Shown here: one piece after another, positions 46,556-54,883 of the stretch
Numbering within the stretch: the stretch's first letter is position 1
Layout of the letters: each line of letters opens with the position of its first letter
From: Sphingomonas immobilis
GTDB taxonomy: Bacteria; Pseudomonadota; Alphaproteobacteria; Sphingomonadales; Sphingomonadaceae
DNA length: 64,000 nt
Assembly: GCF_030580995.1 (NCBI RefSeq)
Contig: NZ_JAUQSZ010000001.1
Coordinates: 124,001-188,000, forward strand
Reading direction: 5' to 3'
Notes under the pieces: model-generated
Databases searched by the model: none
Seen by the model: the letters and a program-made list of their open reading frames with translations, nothing else
Told to the model about the DNA's origin: nothing
Translations under genes and position numbers: made by a program

Positions 46556-48111
46556 ACCGTCATCGCCACGCGCTCGGCGTCGCGCGCGCGACGCACATAG
46601 GGGCGGTGGCGGCGCACGCGGTTCGCCGCCCAGCCGAAGCACAAGCCCAGCGCGAGCAGCGTCAGGTCGGCTGCGGCCAGCACCCAGTCGCCGGCGGCGA
46701 TCGTCGCGGGCAGGCCCTTGGGCGTCGCGATCATGTCGAACACCGGCAGCGCGACGAGCAGCGCGCCCGTCAGCCCGAGCAGTTCCGCCCAGGCGCGCAC
46801 CGGCTTGCGGACAAAGGCGAACAGCAGCACCGCGCCCCACAGCGCGAACATCGTGTTGACCTCGGCATTGGCGCGGTCGGCCAGGCCGACGGGCAGCAGG
46901 CGATTGGCCCACAGGAACCCCGCGATCGCCAGCGGGTAGCCGCCGACGACGCCGACGTTGAGCCGCTCGACCAAATGAAAGCCGAAATGCGGGCGCTCGG
47001 GATCGGGCAATTTCTCGCGGCGCTTGACGGTCCACAGTACGAGCCCGCTCGCCACCATCAGCGACCCACCGATCCCGCAGAGGAAATAGAGCCAGCGCAT
47101 CGGGTAGTCGCCGAAGCGGCCCGCGTGCAGGCCGATCATCGCGCCCGCCGTCACCTGTGCGCCACCGCTCGGCGGTGAGGCCCAGATCACTTTGCCGGTG
47201 ACGCCGTCATAGGTGATCGACGGCGTGTAACTTGACAGCATTGCGCGGTTGCTCGCCGACATGGTGACGCGCGCGGCGGCATCGCCGGGGTTCGTCACCG
47301 CGATGAAATCAACGGGCGTGCCCAGCCGCCGCGCGCCGTCGCGCCACAGGCTGGCGATATCGACGAGCGGTGCCGGCCGGTCGGCGCGCTCGGCGGGCGG
47401 GGCCTGCGGGAAGGTGAGATCGAAGAACGCACCGGGCTTGGCGTAATTGGCGACCACCGCCCACGGCATCAGCATCGCCATCAGCGTGACGAGACCGGTG
47501 TAGGTGATCATCAGGTGGAAGGGCAGGCCGAGGACGGCGACGGCATTGTGCCCGTCGAGCCACGAGCGCTGTCCCTTGCCGCCACGGAAGGTGAAGAAAT
47601 CGCGGAAGATCTTCTTGTGCGTGACGATGCCGCTGAGGATCGCGACGAGCATGAACATCGCGCAGATGCTGACGATCCAGCGCGCCCAGATCACCGGCAT
47701 GTAGAACAGGTCGAAATGGAAGCGGTAGAAGAAGTCGCCGCCGCGCGTCGCCCGCGCCGTCACCGGCTGGCCCTCGGCGTCGATCGTCGCGGATGTGTCG
47801 CGGCGACCGTGGCCGCGTCCGCCGCCCTTGGCGGGCACCCAGAACACGCTGCCCGCCGCCGAGCGGTCACTGGGGGCGGTGATGAACCACGTCTTTGCGT
47901 CCGGCGCTTTCTTCGCGAGGAACGCCTGCGAGCCGCGCACGACGCGCGCCGGATCCTCGACGCGCGGCAGTTCGGGTTGCGCCCAGCGGTTGAGCGCCTC
48001 GCGCCAATAGGCCGTCGTGCCCGAGACGAAGACGATGAACAGCACCCAGCCGACCAGCAGGCCCGACCAGGTGTGAAGCGTCGCCTGGCTCTGGCGGAAA
48101 CTCTTGCTCAT
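46552..48111 (-). CDS. PepSY-associated transmembrane protein (iron-related)
   Basis: 519-residue inner-membrane protein of the PepSY_TM type. The first helix follows QSQATLHTWSGLLVGWVLFI, with the His expected in this family. A large periplasmic region precedes the second helix cluster (WIVSICAMFMLVAILSGIVTH). GHNAVAVLGLPFHLMITYTG and IGLHAGRFGDYPMRWLYFL are typical later segments with conserved His. Such proteins next to siderophore receptors are thought to help reduce or release iron from imported siderophores (for example FoxB-like), which is inference here. It overlaps DUF3649 upstream and DUF3325 downstream by 4 nt each. Confidence 0.87.
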   Translation of the reverse strand: MSKSFRQSQATLHTWSGLLVGWVLFIVFVSGTTAYWREALNRWAQPELPRVEDPARVVRGSQAFLAKKAPDAKTWFITAPSDRSAAGSVFWVPAKGGGRGHGRRDTSATIDAEGQPVTARATRGGDFFYRFHFDLFYMPVIWARWIVSICAMFMLVAILSGIVTHKKIFRDFFTFRGGKGQRSWLDGHNAVAVLGLPFHLMITYTGLVTLMAMLMPWAVVANYAKPGAFFDLTFPQAPPAERADRPAPLVDIASLWRDGARRLGTPVDFIAVTNPGDAAARVTMSASNRAMLSSYTPSITYDGVTGKVIWASPPSGGAQVTAGAMIGLHAGRFGDYPMRWLYFLCGIGGSLMVASGLVLWTVKRREKLPDPERPHFGFHLVERLNVGVVGGYPLAIAGFLWANRLLPVGLADRANAEVNTMFALWGAVLLFAFVRKPVRAWAELLGLTGALLVALPVFDMIATPKGLPATIAAGDWVLAAADLTLLALGLCFGWAANRVRRHRPYVRRARDAERVAMTV

Positions 48112-48422
48112 ATCCGTCCGGTCAACTGAATCGAGATTGCGGTGATCGCGCCCGCCGCCGCGCCCGCCAGCAGCATTGTCCAGAACGCGCGCCAGCCGCT
48201 GCGCGCGGCGAACGCCCACATCGCGGTGACGGCGCAGATCGCGAAGGCGACGAGCGTCGCCGCGATCGTCGCATTGGCGGGCCCGCCGGGCAGGATGCGG
48301 GCGAGCGCCATCGCCCACAGGCTCGCGACGGCATAGCCGCCCGGCATGGCGACAAGGATGCGCAGCGCATTGTCGCCGCGCCGCAGCCACGCATCGCGTC
48401 GCCCCGCCACCGTGCGGCTCAC
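48108..48422 (-). CDS. DUF3649-type small membrane protein
   Basis: About 104 residues with an Arg-rich N-terminus (AGRRDAWLRRGDNAL) and three hydrophobic segments (ILVAMPGGYAVASLWAMALA, ATIAATLVAFAICAVTAMWAFA and AFWTMLLAGAAAGAITAIS), fitting DUF3649. The start is uncertain: GTG at 48422 is proposed, since no ATG is available in frame after the receptor stop at 48461. The stop overlaps the PepSY start by 4 nt. It sits between receptor and PepSY genes, the usual order in these iron clusters. Confidence 0.72.
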   Translation of the reverse strand: MSRTVAGRRDAWLRRGDNALRILVAMPGGYAVASLWAMALARILPGGPANATIAATLVAFAICAVTAMWAFAARSGWRAFWTMLLAGAAAGAITAISIQLTGRI

Positions 48423-48460
48423 GATATCGTCCGGGAGATGGCGAGGCGATGCGTCATTGC

Positions 48461-50647
48461 TCAGAACTTCCAGCCGATCGTGCCCTGCACGGTGCGGCGG
48501 TTGCCGTACCAGCACCATTGGAAATCGAGATAGCAGGTGGTGACATATTTCTTGTCGAGGATGTTCTGCGCGTTGATCCCCAGCGACAGGCCCCGCAGAC
48601 GGTCCGACAGGCCGCCGAGATCGTAGCGCAGCAGACCGTCGAACACCGTGAAGCCCGGCGTGCTGATGCGCGTGACCGTGCTGGCATAGATGCTGTCGAC
48701 GTGACGCACCGCGCCGCCGATCGCGAAGCCCTTCAGCCCGCCGTCGCGCGGTGCCCATTCGAGGTTGGCGGAAACGCCGCCGCGCCCGACGCCGAGAATG
48801 CCGACGCCGATGTTGGCCGGATTGTCGTCGGCGATCTTCTGCACCTTCTGGCGGCTATAGGCGACGCGCGCGTTGAAGCCGTAGGGCAGCGGCGCATTGG
48901 CCTCGATCTCGAAGCCTTCCGAGCGGAACACGCCGCCCTGCGTCGAGATATTGGTGACGGGATTGGATACCACGAGGTTGCTCTGGTCGATCTGGAAATA
49001 GGCACCGGTGATCAGCACCTTGGTGCCCGGCACGCTGAATTTCACACCGCCCTCGATCTGGCGACCGCTGCTCGGCTTGGCGACGATCAGCGGGCCGTTG
49101 AGCACGGCGCGGTAGGTGCCGTTGGGCTCGAACGAGGTCGAATAGCTGGCATAGGGCGCGAGGCCGAACGAGGTCGTGTAGAGCAGGCCGACGCGGTAGG
49201 TGAACGCCTCCGAACTGACCGCAGCGACGGTCGGGCTCGAGCGGTTGCTCGCCCAATCCTGGCGCGCGCTGAGCAGCAGGCGCAGGCCGCCCGCCGAGAT
49301 CATGTCCTGCGCGTAGATGCCGGCCTGATGGAAGCGCGGCAACGCGGTAGTCGCGGTCGCGCCCGTCACCTGTTCGGGCTGCTGCGGCACGACCATCGTA
49401 CCGTAGACCGGCGCATAGCCGTTGAGCGGCGTCGCGGTGCCGAACGCACTCGTCGCGCTGGCGTTGCTGGTCTGGTAATCCACGCCGAACAGTACGTCGT
49501 GCTTGATGTCGCCGGTCTTGAAGCTGCCGCGAACCTGATTGTCGAACACCCAGGCGTCGGCGCGTTCGCGCGTCGAATAGGAGGCGCGGTTGAAGAGAGT
49601 GGAAGCGGGGTTGCTGGCCGCAGGCGCGAGCGGACCGGCGGCATAGATGATGCCGAGGCGCGAGGTGCCGTGCTGGTAGCGGCCCGATGCGCGGATGCTC
49701 CAGTCGGGATTGAGCTGGTGCGTCAGGATGTACGTGCCCGCCGCCTGATCGCGCATGTAGAAATTGTCGGGCTCGCCGAAGTCGCGGTCAGTCGGGATCT
49801 GGCCGTTGGGGTTGGCGATGAAGGTGCCCGATGCCGGAAACACGCCGTAGCTGCCGTTCTGCGGATCGTGCGAATAGGCGCCGAGCAGCGTCAGTTGCGT
49901 CGCGTGATCGAGATCGAAGGTGACGGCGCCCGAGATCGTCTGGCGCTCGCGACCACTGAAGGTCTGCTGCGTATGCGCGCCGTTGACGCTGCCATAGACG
50001 CGCCAGCGGATCGAGTCCCCCGCGCGGCCGCCGACATCGGCATCGACGCGGTAGAGATTGTAGGTGCCGTAGGTGGCCGAGACCGCTCCGTAGAAATCCT
50101 CATCGAGCGGCAATTTGCTGGAGATGGCGACGAGACCGCCCGGACCCGACTGGCCATAAAGCACCGAGGCCGGACCCTTCACGACCTCGATCCGCTCGAT
50201 GCGCGACACATCGACCTGCGGCGTCAGATAGCTCGCGCCGCCGGTGATCCTCAGCCCATCGAGGAACTGCGGCGCGTTGAAGCCGCGCAGCTTGAACTGA
50301 TCGTAGAGCTCGGCGCTCGAACCGCGCTGTTCGGTGGTGACGCCGGCCACGAAGCGCAGCGCCTGGTTGAGATTGGCGAGGCCGAGGTTGGCGAGATCGG
50401 CCGAGCTGATCACGCTGATCGACTGCGGCGTTTCGGCGAGGGGGGCGGCCATCTTGGTGCCGGCGGCGGATTCCGTGCGCGGGCGCGCGCCGGTGACGGT
50501 CACGACATTGTCGTCGTCGCCCGACTGGTCGTCGGCGGCGGCCGCCGCTGCATCAGCCGGGGCCGTTTCCGGCAGCGGCGCGGCGATCGCGGGGCTCGCG
50601 AAAACGGCTGCGCTCAGCATGGTGGCGGTGAGGAAATAGTGCTTCAT
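48461..50647 (-). CDS. TonB-dependent siderophore receptor
   Basis: 728-residue outer-membrane importer. The signal peptide (MKHYFLTATMLSAAVFASPA) is followed by VVTVTGARPRTES (TonB box). The plug has PLAETPQSISVISSADLANL, typical of ferric hydroxamate or similar siderophore receptors, and IEVVKGPASVLYGQSGPGGL. The C-terminal end (QNILDKKYVTTCY, then GTIGWKF) matches the FhuA/FhuE/FoxA group, with a Cys pair in the last strands. AAGGGACC precedes the ATG. It is the first gene of a receptor-DUF3649-PepSY-DUF3325 operon, and a Fur-box-like palindrome is present upstream. The exact siderophore is unknown. Confidence 0.9.
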   Translation of the reverse strand: MKHYFLTATMLSAAVFASPAIAAPLPETAPADAAAAAADDQSGDDDNVVTVTGARPRTESAAGTKMAAPLAETPQSISVISSADLANLGLANLNQALRFVAGVTTEQRGSSAELYDQFKLRGFNAPQFLDGLRITGGASYLTPQVDVSRIERIEVVKGPASVLYGQSGPGGLVAISSKLPLDEDFYGAVSATYGTYNLYRVDADVGGRAGDSIRWRVYGSVNGAHTQQTFSGRERQTISGAVTFDLDHATQLTLLGAYSHDPQNGSYGVFPASGTFIANPNGQIPTDRDFGEPDNFYMRDQAAGTYILTHQLNPDWSIRASGRYQHGTSRLGIIYAAGPLAPAASNPASTLFNRASYSTRERADAWVFDNQVRGSFKTGDIKHDVLFGVDYQTSNASATSAFGTATPLNGYAPVYGTMVVPQQPEQVTGATATTALPRFHQAGIYAQDMISAGGLRLLLSARQDWASNRSSPTVAAVSSEAFTYRVGLLYTTSFGLAPYASYSTSFEPNGTYRAVLNGPLIVAKPSSGRQIEGGVKFSVPGTKVLITGAYFQIDQSNLVVSNPVTNISTQGGVFRSEGFEIEANAPLPYGFNARVAYSRQKVQKIADDNPANIGVGILGVGRGGVSANLEWAPRDGGLKGFAIGGAVRHVDSIYASTVTRISTPGFTVFDGLLRYDLGGLSDRLRGLSLGINAQNILDKKYVTTCYLDFQWCWYGNRRTVQGTIGWKF

Positions 50648-50692
50648 GAACGGTCCCTTTTTATGCGGGGCCGCCCTTGAGGCATTTGCGAA

Positions 50693-50711
50693 GCATTATC
50701 AATAGCAATGC
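50693..50711. promoter_or_regulatory. 19-bp Fur-box-like palindrome upstream of the siderophore receptor
   Basis: GCATTATCAATAGCAATGC is an imperfect 19-bp palindrome with GCATT/AATGC ends, 46 bp upstream of the receptor start, and it includes a TTATCA half-site. Length, position and AT-richness fit Fur-type control, but the match to any Fur consensus is partial. Confidence 0.35.
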
Positions 50712-50813
50712 CGCGTGCAGTGCGAAAATTGTCGATCCAGCAACAAAATGTTGCATTTGAGGAGAGTGGACAGGCGTCGTTCTGCGTAGACGGCGGGCGC
50801 GCGCCCGAACGGT

Positions 50814-51425
50814 TTAGGGTTGCAGGGCCGAAATATCCTCGGGAGCGGGCGCCTCCAGCCCGAGCGCCAGCGGATCATCCGGCATCTGCGGATCGGGCTC
50901 GGTTGCGAGACTTTCATCGACGACGGAAACCCGCGCCCCGATCCGGGTGACGGCGAACAGCTTCTTCGCGAAGGCCAGCGGCACGCGCACGCAGCCGTGA
51001 GAGTCGGCGAAGCCGGGATCGCGTCCGGCGTGGATCGCAACCCCGTCCCAGGTGAGCCGCTGCATGTAGGGCATCGGCGCATCGTCATAGAGGCTGGATT
51101 TGTGATCGACCTGCTTCTGCAGGATCTTGAAATCGCCGGTCGGGGTGTCGTGGCCGGGCTTGCCGGTCGAAACCGCGGAGACGGCGAGCAATGTCGCGCC
51201 CTGATAGAGGTAGAGCTTCTGATCGGCGATGCTGATGACGATGCGCATGGCGGCAGGCTTGGCCGGAATGGTGTGGGCGGCGTTCCAGACGAAATCGCCC
51301 GCGCTCAGCATCGCGACGGCCTCGGCGGTCGGCTCCGCATTGCGGGCGTGCGCCGCGAACGGGAGAGACGACAGGAGAATGGCCGCCGCGGCGCATCCGC
51401 CACGGCGCAACAGCAGCGAAGCCAT
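50814..51425 (-). CDS. L,D-transpeptidase (YkuD domain)
   Basis: 203-residue periplasmic peptidoglycan-modifying enzyme with a Sec signal peptide (MASLLLRRGGCAAAAILLSS, ending AHA). The YkuD domain starts near residue 60 (MRIVISIADQKLYLYQ). The catalytic motif has His132 in VAIHAGRDPG and Cys145 in SHGCVRVP, the HGC nucleophile of L,D-transpeptidases. It could form 3-3 cross-links or attach proteins to the wall. It is separate from, and sequence-unrelated to, the second L,D-transpeptidase at 51673, which is divergent from it. Confidence 0.92.
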   Translation of the reverse strand: MASLLLRRGGCAAAAILLSSLPFAAHARNAEPTAEAVAMLSAGDFVWNAAHTIPAKPAAMRIVISIADQKLYLYQGATLLAVSAVSTGKPGHDTPTGDFKILQKQVDHKSSLYDDAPMPYMQRLTWDGVAIHAGRDPGFADSHGCVRVPLAFAKKLFAVTRIGARVSVVDESLATEPDPQMPDDPLALGLEAPAPEDISALQP

Positions 51426-51672
51426 GTGCGTACCTTTCGACGTTCATTGCCGGATCGCGCCGTGGCAGGAATCCGGCCCTTGTCTGAGGTGATGAACGCA
51501 AAGCCTTGATTTTCGATCCGATAATCGGCATGGGCGCAGCCGTTGCGATAGAGCGAGCCAGGCGCCGGACAAGCGCCCGACCGGCACGGAACCGATGCGG
51601 TTTCGGTCAGGAGCCGCTCATCGTCGGACGCTAGAACGACTCTGCACGTTTTTACGGGGTATCGATTCGGAT

Positions 51673-52320
51673 ATGGACCACGGGGACATCACGCTGTCGC
51701 GACGCTCTTTTGCTAAGGCCGGGCTCGCGCTCGCCGCGGTCGCGACCGTGCCGCCGCCGGTGCGCGCGGCGACCGCGCCCGCCACGGTGCAGCCGCTGGC
51801 ATCGAGCAGGGTGGTGCGGCCGGAATTGTTGCGGGCGGCACTGGCTGCGCTGCAGCGGCATGGCGGGCGGATTCCGCGGCATGATCGCATCGCCATCGCC
51901 GACTTCGCGCTATCGTCCGCGCGGCCGCGCTTCTTCCTGATCGACATGGCGAGCGGGATGGCGACGACGCTGCTGGTCGCGCATGGCAGCGGCAGCGATC
52001 CGGCGCATACCGGCTTTCTGCAACGCTTTTCGAACGCGCAGGGCTCCAACGCATCGAGCGAAGGCGCCTTCCTCGCGTCGGATTATTACATCGGCAAGCA
52101 TGGCAAGTCGCAGCGACTGATCGGGCTCGATCCGACCAACAGCAATGCCCTGTCGCGCGCGCTGGTCGTCCATGCGGCCTGGTATGCCAACCCCGATATG
52201 CTGCGCACCCACGGTCAGCTCGGGCGCAGCCAGGGGTGTTTCGCGGTCGGCGAGCGCGACCTAGAGCAGGTGTTCGCCCGGCTCGGTCAGGGCCGGATGA
52301 TCTACTCCGCCAAGATCTAG
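51673..52320 (+). CDS. Murein L,D-transpeptidase catalytic-domain protein (YkuD_2 type), Tat-exported
   Basis: 215 residues. The N-terminus ITLSRRSFAKAGLALAA is a textbook twin-arginine signal, so folded export to the periplasm is expected. The catalytic centre is LVVHAAWY (His167) and GRSQGCFAVGERDLEQVF (Cys189), the pattern of the second YkuD family. The ATG at 51673 places the Tat motif at residues ~9-13; an in-frame ATG at 51595 is less suitable. It is divergent from the first L,D-transpeptidase and convergent with the HAD-like gene, whose stop it overlaps within CTAG. Function in wall remodelling is inferred. Confidence 0.85.
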   Translation: MDHGDITLSRRSFAKAGLALAAVATVPPPVRAATAPATVQPLASSRVVRPELLRAALAALQRHGGRIPRHDRIAIADFALSSARPRFFLIDMASGMATTLLVAHGSGSDPAHTGFLQRFSNAQGSNASSEGAFLASDYYIGKHGKSQRLIGLDPTNSNALSRALVVHAAWYANPDMLRTHGQLGRSQGCFAVGERDLEQVFARLGQGRMIYSAKI

Positions 52321-54692
52321 GCGGCGGCGCGCAGCTCGACGATTTCCCCGCGCCGCTTGATCGGGCGGAACACCAGCGACAGCAGCACCGGCTCGGCGAA
52401 GGCGGTCGGCGGCACGAACAGCAGGCCGGCGGGCGCGGCGCGGTAGAGACCGGCGGACATTTCCTCCATGCCGTCGGCGATCGCGTTCACCGTAACGGTG
52501 CGGCGCTGATCGGCGTCGCTCGCGAGATCGGCGATCGGCGTGACTTCGAGGTGATCGACCTGCACCCATTCGCAGATCTGGCCCAACTGGATGCCGATGC
52601 TCGCGCGCTGCGACGGGATGGGGATCTGCAGACGGTGATAGCCGTCGATCGTCTGCCACGCGCTCTCGGTGCTGCCGACATGGCCGGTCGCGGTCATCGT
52701 CAGGACGGGCACGTCGATGCCGCCGCTCTGATAATCGCTGACGCGCAGGTCGAGGCCGAAGCGCGTTGCGGCGAACATGCCGAGGCCGGTCGGCAGGCCG
52801 AGCCGCTGAAGTTCGGCGGAGAGAAAGCTGGTCTGTTCGCGATCCGCACCGAAGCCGAGACCGTAGCGGCGCAGCGCCTCGTCGGTCTTGTCCTGATCGA
52901 CCAGCCGCGCGCTCGCGGCCGAGCCCATGTTCATGTCGAAATCGAAGTTCGCGAACAGATCGACCTCGGCCGCGTTGGGCAGGAAGAACAGGCGCGCGAG
53001 CGACGCGGCGGCGGCGCGGCAGCGCGCATCGAGCGTGACGGCCCCGGGCACGCGCAGCATGCCGATACCGGCCTCATGAACATAGGTCAGGCACGCGGTT
53101 TGCACGGCGTCGCGCGTGGCGCTGTTGGCGCCCTTCGCGTCGATCGTCTCGCGCACCGGAGCGCCGTCGGCGGTAAAGTCGATGGTCGAGCCCTGGGCCA
53201 CGTTGCAGAGCTGTTCGATTACCACGACAGCGGTCGACATGGCGTGGATCGCGCGGAAATCGTAGTTGCGCCCGTCGATCATGCCGCGCTTGTCGAGCCC
53301 GGTGATCTGGCCTTCGCGCAGGAACAGGTAGCGGCCCGAGACATCGAGATTCAGCCGCTCGCGCAGCACCGGCGTCAGCACGTTCTGGACGGTGCCGTTA
53401 TAGCCGATATCGACCAGCATCACCGCGTCGCCGTCCGCCACGCCGGCAGTGGCGAGGTGCTTCACCAGCTTGTCTGTGAAGGCGCGGCAGCGCTTGATGA
53501 TCTTGGCCTGCATGTCGCGCGAGCGCACAGCGCGGACGAAACGCAGGCGCTGTTCCTCGGCGGTGCCGCCCTTCACGAGCTTCGCCCATTCATGCTCGAA
53601 CAGCATGAGCTGGCGCGCGATCATCGCGATCGGCAGACGGTGCGCCCAGTCGGCCATGTAGAAATCGAGCGTCTCGGCATCCTTGATCGACGCGCGGAAG
53701 GCGACGAAGCGGCTGAGTTCGACCTTCGCGGCTTGCGCCTCGGGAAACATCGCGTCGAACACGCGGAAGGGCAGGTGGCCGTCGCGCATCACGAACAGCG
53801 GCTTGACGGTGCGTCCGAGGCGGGCGGAAGCCTCGTCGAGCTCGCCCTTCAGCCATAGCGCGAAGCTGTGCATGACCGGGCCGATCACGTCATGGCCGAG
53901 CGCGGACGCGGCATCGGACGGGCGGCGCAGCGCAACCTGCGCGCGGTGCGGCTGGCAGAAGATGCGCCCACCCTGATCCGAGCCGAGCAGGGTCGCGGCG
54001 GTCGCCTCAAGGCGGAGGCGCTGCTCGCTCTCCTGATCGAACTGCTTGAGATGGACGGCGTGGAGGCCGTGCTTCGCGGCGGAGACATAATCGGCCGAAC
54101 GGTTGTCGCCGACGTGCAGGATCTTGTCCGGCGCGATACCGAGGGTTTCGAGGACATGGTCGAACAGCCCGTCGCACTTGCCCTTGCCGTAGGCGGAGGA
54201 GACGAAGACGTGTTCGATCTGCGCCAGCAGCTCGGGACCGGCGGCGGCGGCGATATGCGCGCGGAGCTGTTCCTCGGTGAGGTACATATCGGAGACGATG
54301 ACAACGCGCAGACCGCGGCGGCGCGCGGCCTCGATCAGGCGGACGGCGGGGGCGAAGGCGACCGCGTGGCGGGCCTCCAGCGCGAGCTCGTGCGCGATCG
54401 CATCGGCGCGCGTCGCATCGTCGGCGGCGGGGTAGAGATAGCGGTAGACGTCGGCGAGGCCGATTTCCTTCGCGCCGTCATTGAGGAAGGCGTGGCGGCG
54501 GGCGGCCGACTCGGCCATGATGCGCGCGTCCATCGCGCTGCCGGGCAATTCGAGGCCGGCGAAAACGTCGATCGGCGCATGCGTGGTGCGCCAGATGATC
54601 GTGTCGAAACAGTCGAGCGACAGCACTTCGACGCCCGCCGGAAGCCGGTCGAGCAGCGTCTCCAGTTCATAGGCGCGCACTTCGAATTGCAT
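52317..54692 (-). CDS. Large HAD-like hydrolase of uncertain function
   Basis: 791 residues, cytosolic. Residues 20-235 hold an HAD phosphatase domain: motif I SLDCFDTIIW (Asp27, Asp30), motif II VIVSDMYLT (Ser134), motif III Lys170 or Lys172 in YGKGKC, and motif IV VGDNRSADYVSA (Asp196, Asp201). The catalytic set is complete. The other ~550 residues include VMLVDIGYNGTVQN and a beta-rich C-terminus, which I do not recognise. HAD proteins of this size with LDIGYNG-type second domains tend to occur in cell-surface polysaccharide loci, but here no glycosyltransferases are next to it. A 190-bp spacer separates it from the next receptor. Confidence 0.78.
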   Translation of the reverse strand: MQFEVRAYELETLLDRLPAGVEVLSLDCFDTIIWRTTHAPIDVFAGLELPGSAMDARIMAESAARRHAFLNDGAKEIGLADVYRYLYPAADDATRADAIAHELALEARHAVAFAPAVRLIEAARRRGLRVVIVSDMYLTEEQLRAHIAAAAGPELLAQIEHVFVSSAYGKGKCDGLFDHVLETLGIAPDKILHVGDNRSADYVSAAKHGLHAVHLKQFDQESEQRLRLEATAATLLGSDQGGRIFCQPHRAQVALRRPSDAASALGHDVIGPVMHSFALWLKGELDEASARLGRTVKPLFVMRDGHLPFRVFDAMFPEAQAAKVELSRFVAFRASIKDAETLDFYMADWAHRLPIAMIARQLMLFEHEWAKLVKGGTAEEQRLRFVRAVRSRDMQAKIIKRCRAFTDKLVKHLATAGVADGDAVMLVDIGYNGTVQNVLTPVLRERLNLDVSGRYLFLREGQITGLDKRGMIDGRNYDFRAIHAMSTAVVVIEQLCNVAQGSTIDFTADGAPVRETIDAKGANSATRDAVQTACLTYVHEAGIGMLRVPGAVTLDARCRAAAASLARLFFLPNAAEVDLFANFDFDMNMGSAASARLVDQDKTDEALRRYGLGFGADREQTSFLSAELQRLGLPTGLGMFAATRFGLDLRVSDYQSGGIDVPVLTMTATGHVGSTESAWQTIDGYHRLQIPIPSQRASIGIQLGQICEWVQVDHLEVTPIADLASDADQRRTVTVNAIADGMEEMSAGLYRAAPAGLLFVPPTAFAEPVLLSLVFRPIKRRGEIVELRAAA

Positions 54693-54778
54693 GAAAGTCC
54701 CCCGGATTATGCTGAACCAGGGGTAAATTTAATGGGTTGAGGAGAGGTTAATGCGCGGGCGGACGCGGCGCGCCCAAG

Positions 54779-54814
54779 TGTAACGTAATATTTCCGGTGA
54801 CACGCTGTCGTAAC
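54779..54814 (+). promoter_or_regulatory. TGTAAC/TGTCGTAAC elements upstream of the TBDR-phosphatase operon
   Basis: AGTGTAACGTAAT (54777-54789) repeats the motif in front of the receptor at 9493. It is followed by GGTGACACGCTGTCGTAACG, which resembles PhoB half-sites (CTGTCAT-like) but is degenerate. Given the phosphatase in the operon a Pho box is worth testing; the sequence alone is weak evidence. Confidence 0.25.
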
Positions 54815-54883
54815 GCTCGCGCAACCGAAATGTCGCAATCCGCGCCTAGCGCGACCCCTGTTCACGAAGATTGGGGGTTTTCA

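Noticed and set aside
51595-51672. Upstream start for the second L,D-transpeptidase
   Set aside because: It would bury the Tat motif 35 residues from the N-terminus; the ATG at 51673 positions it properly.
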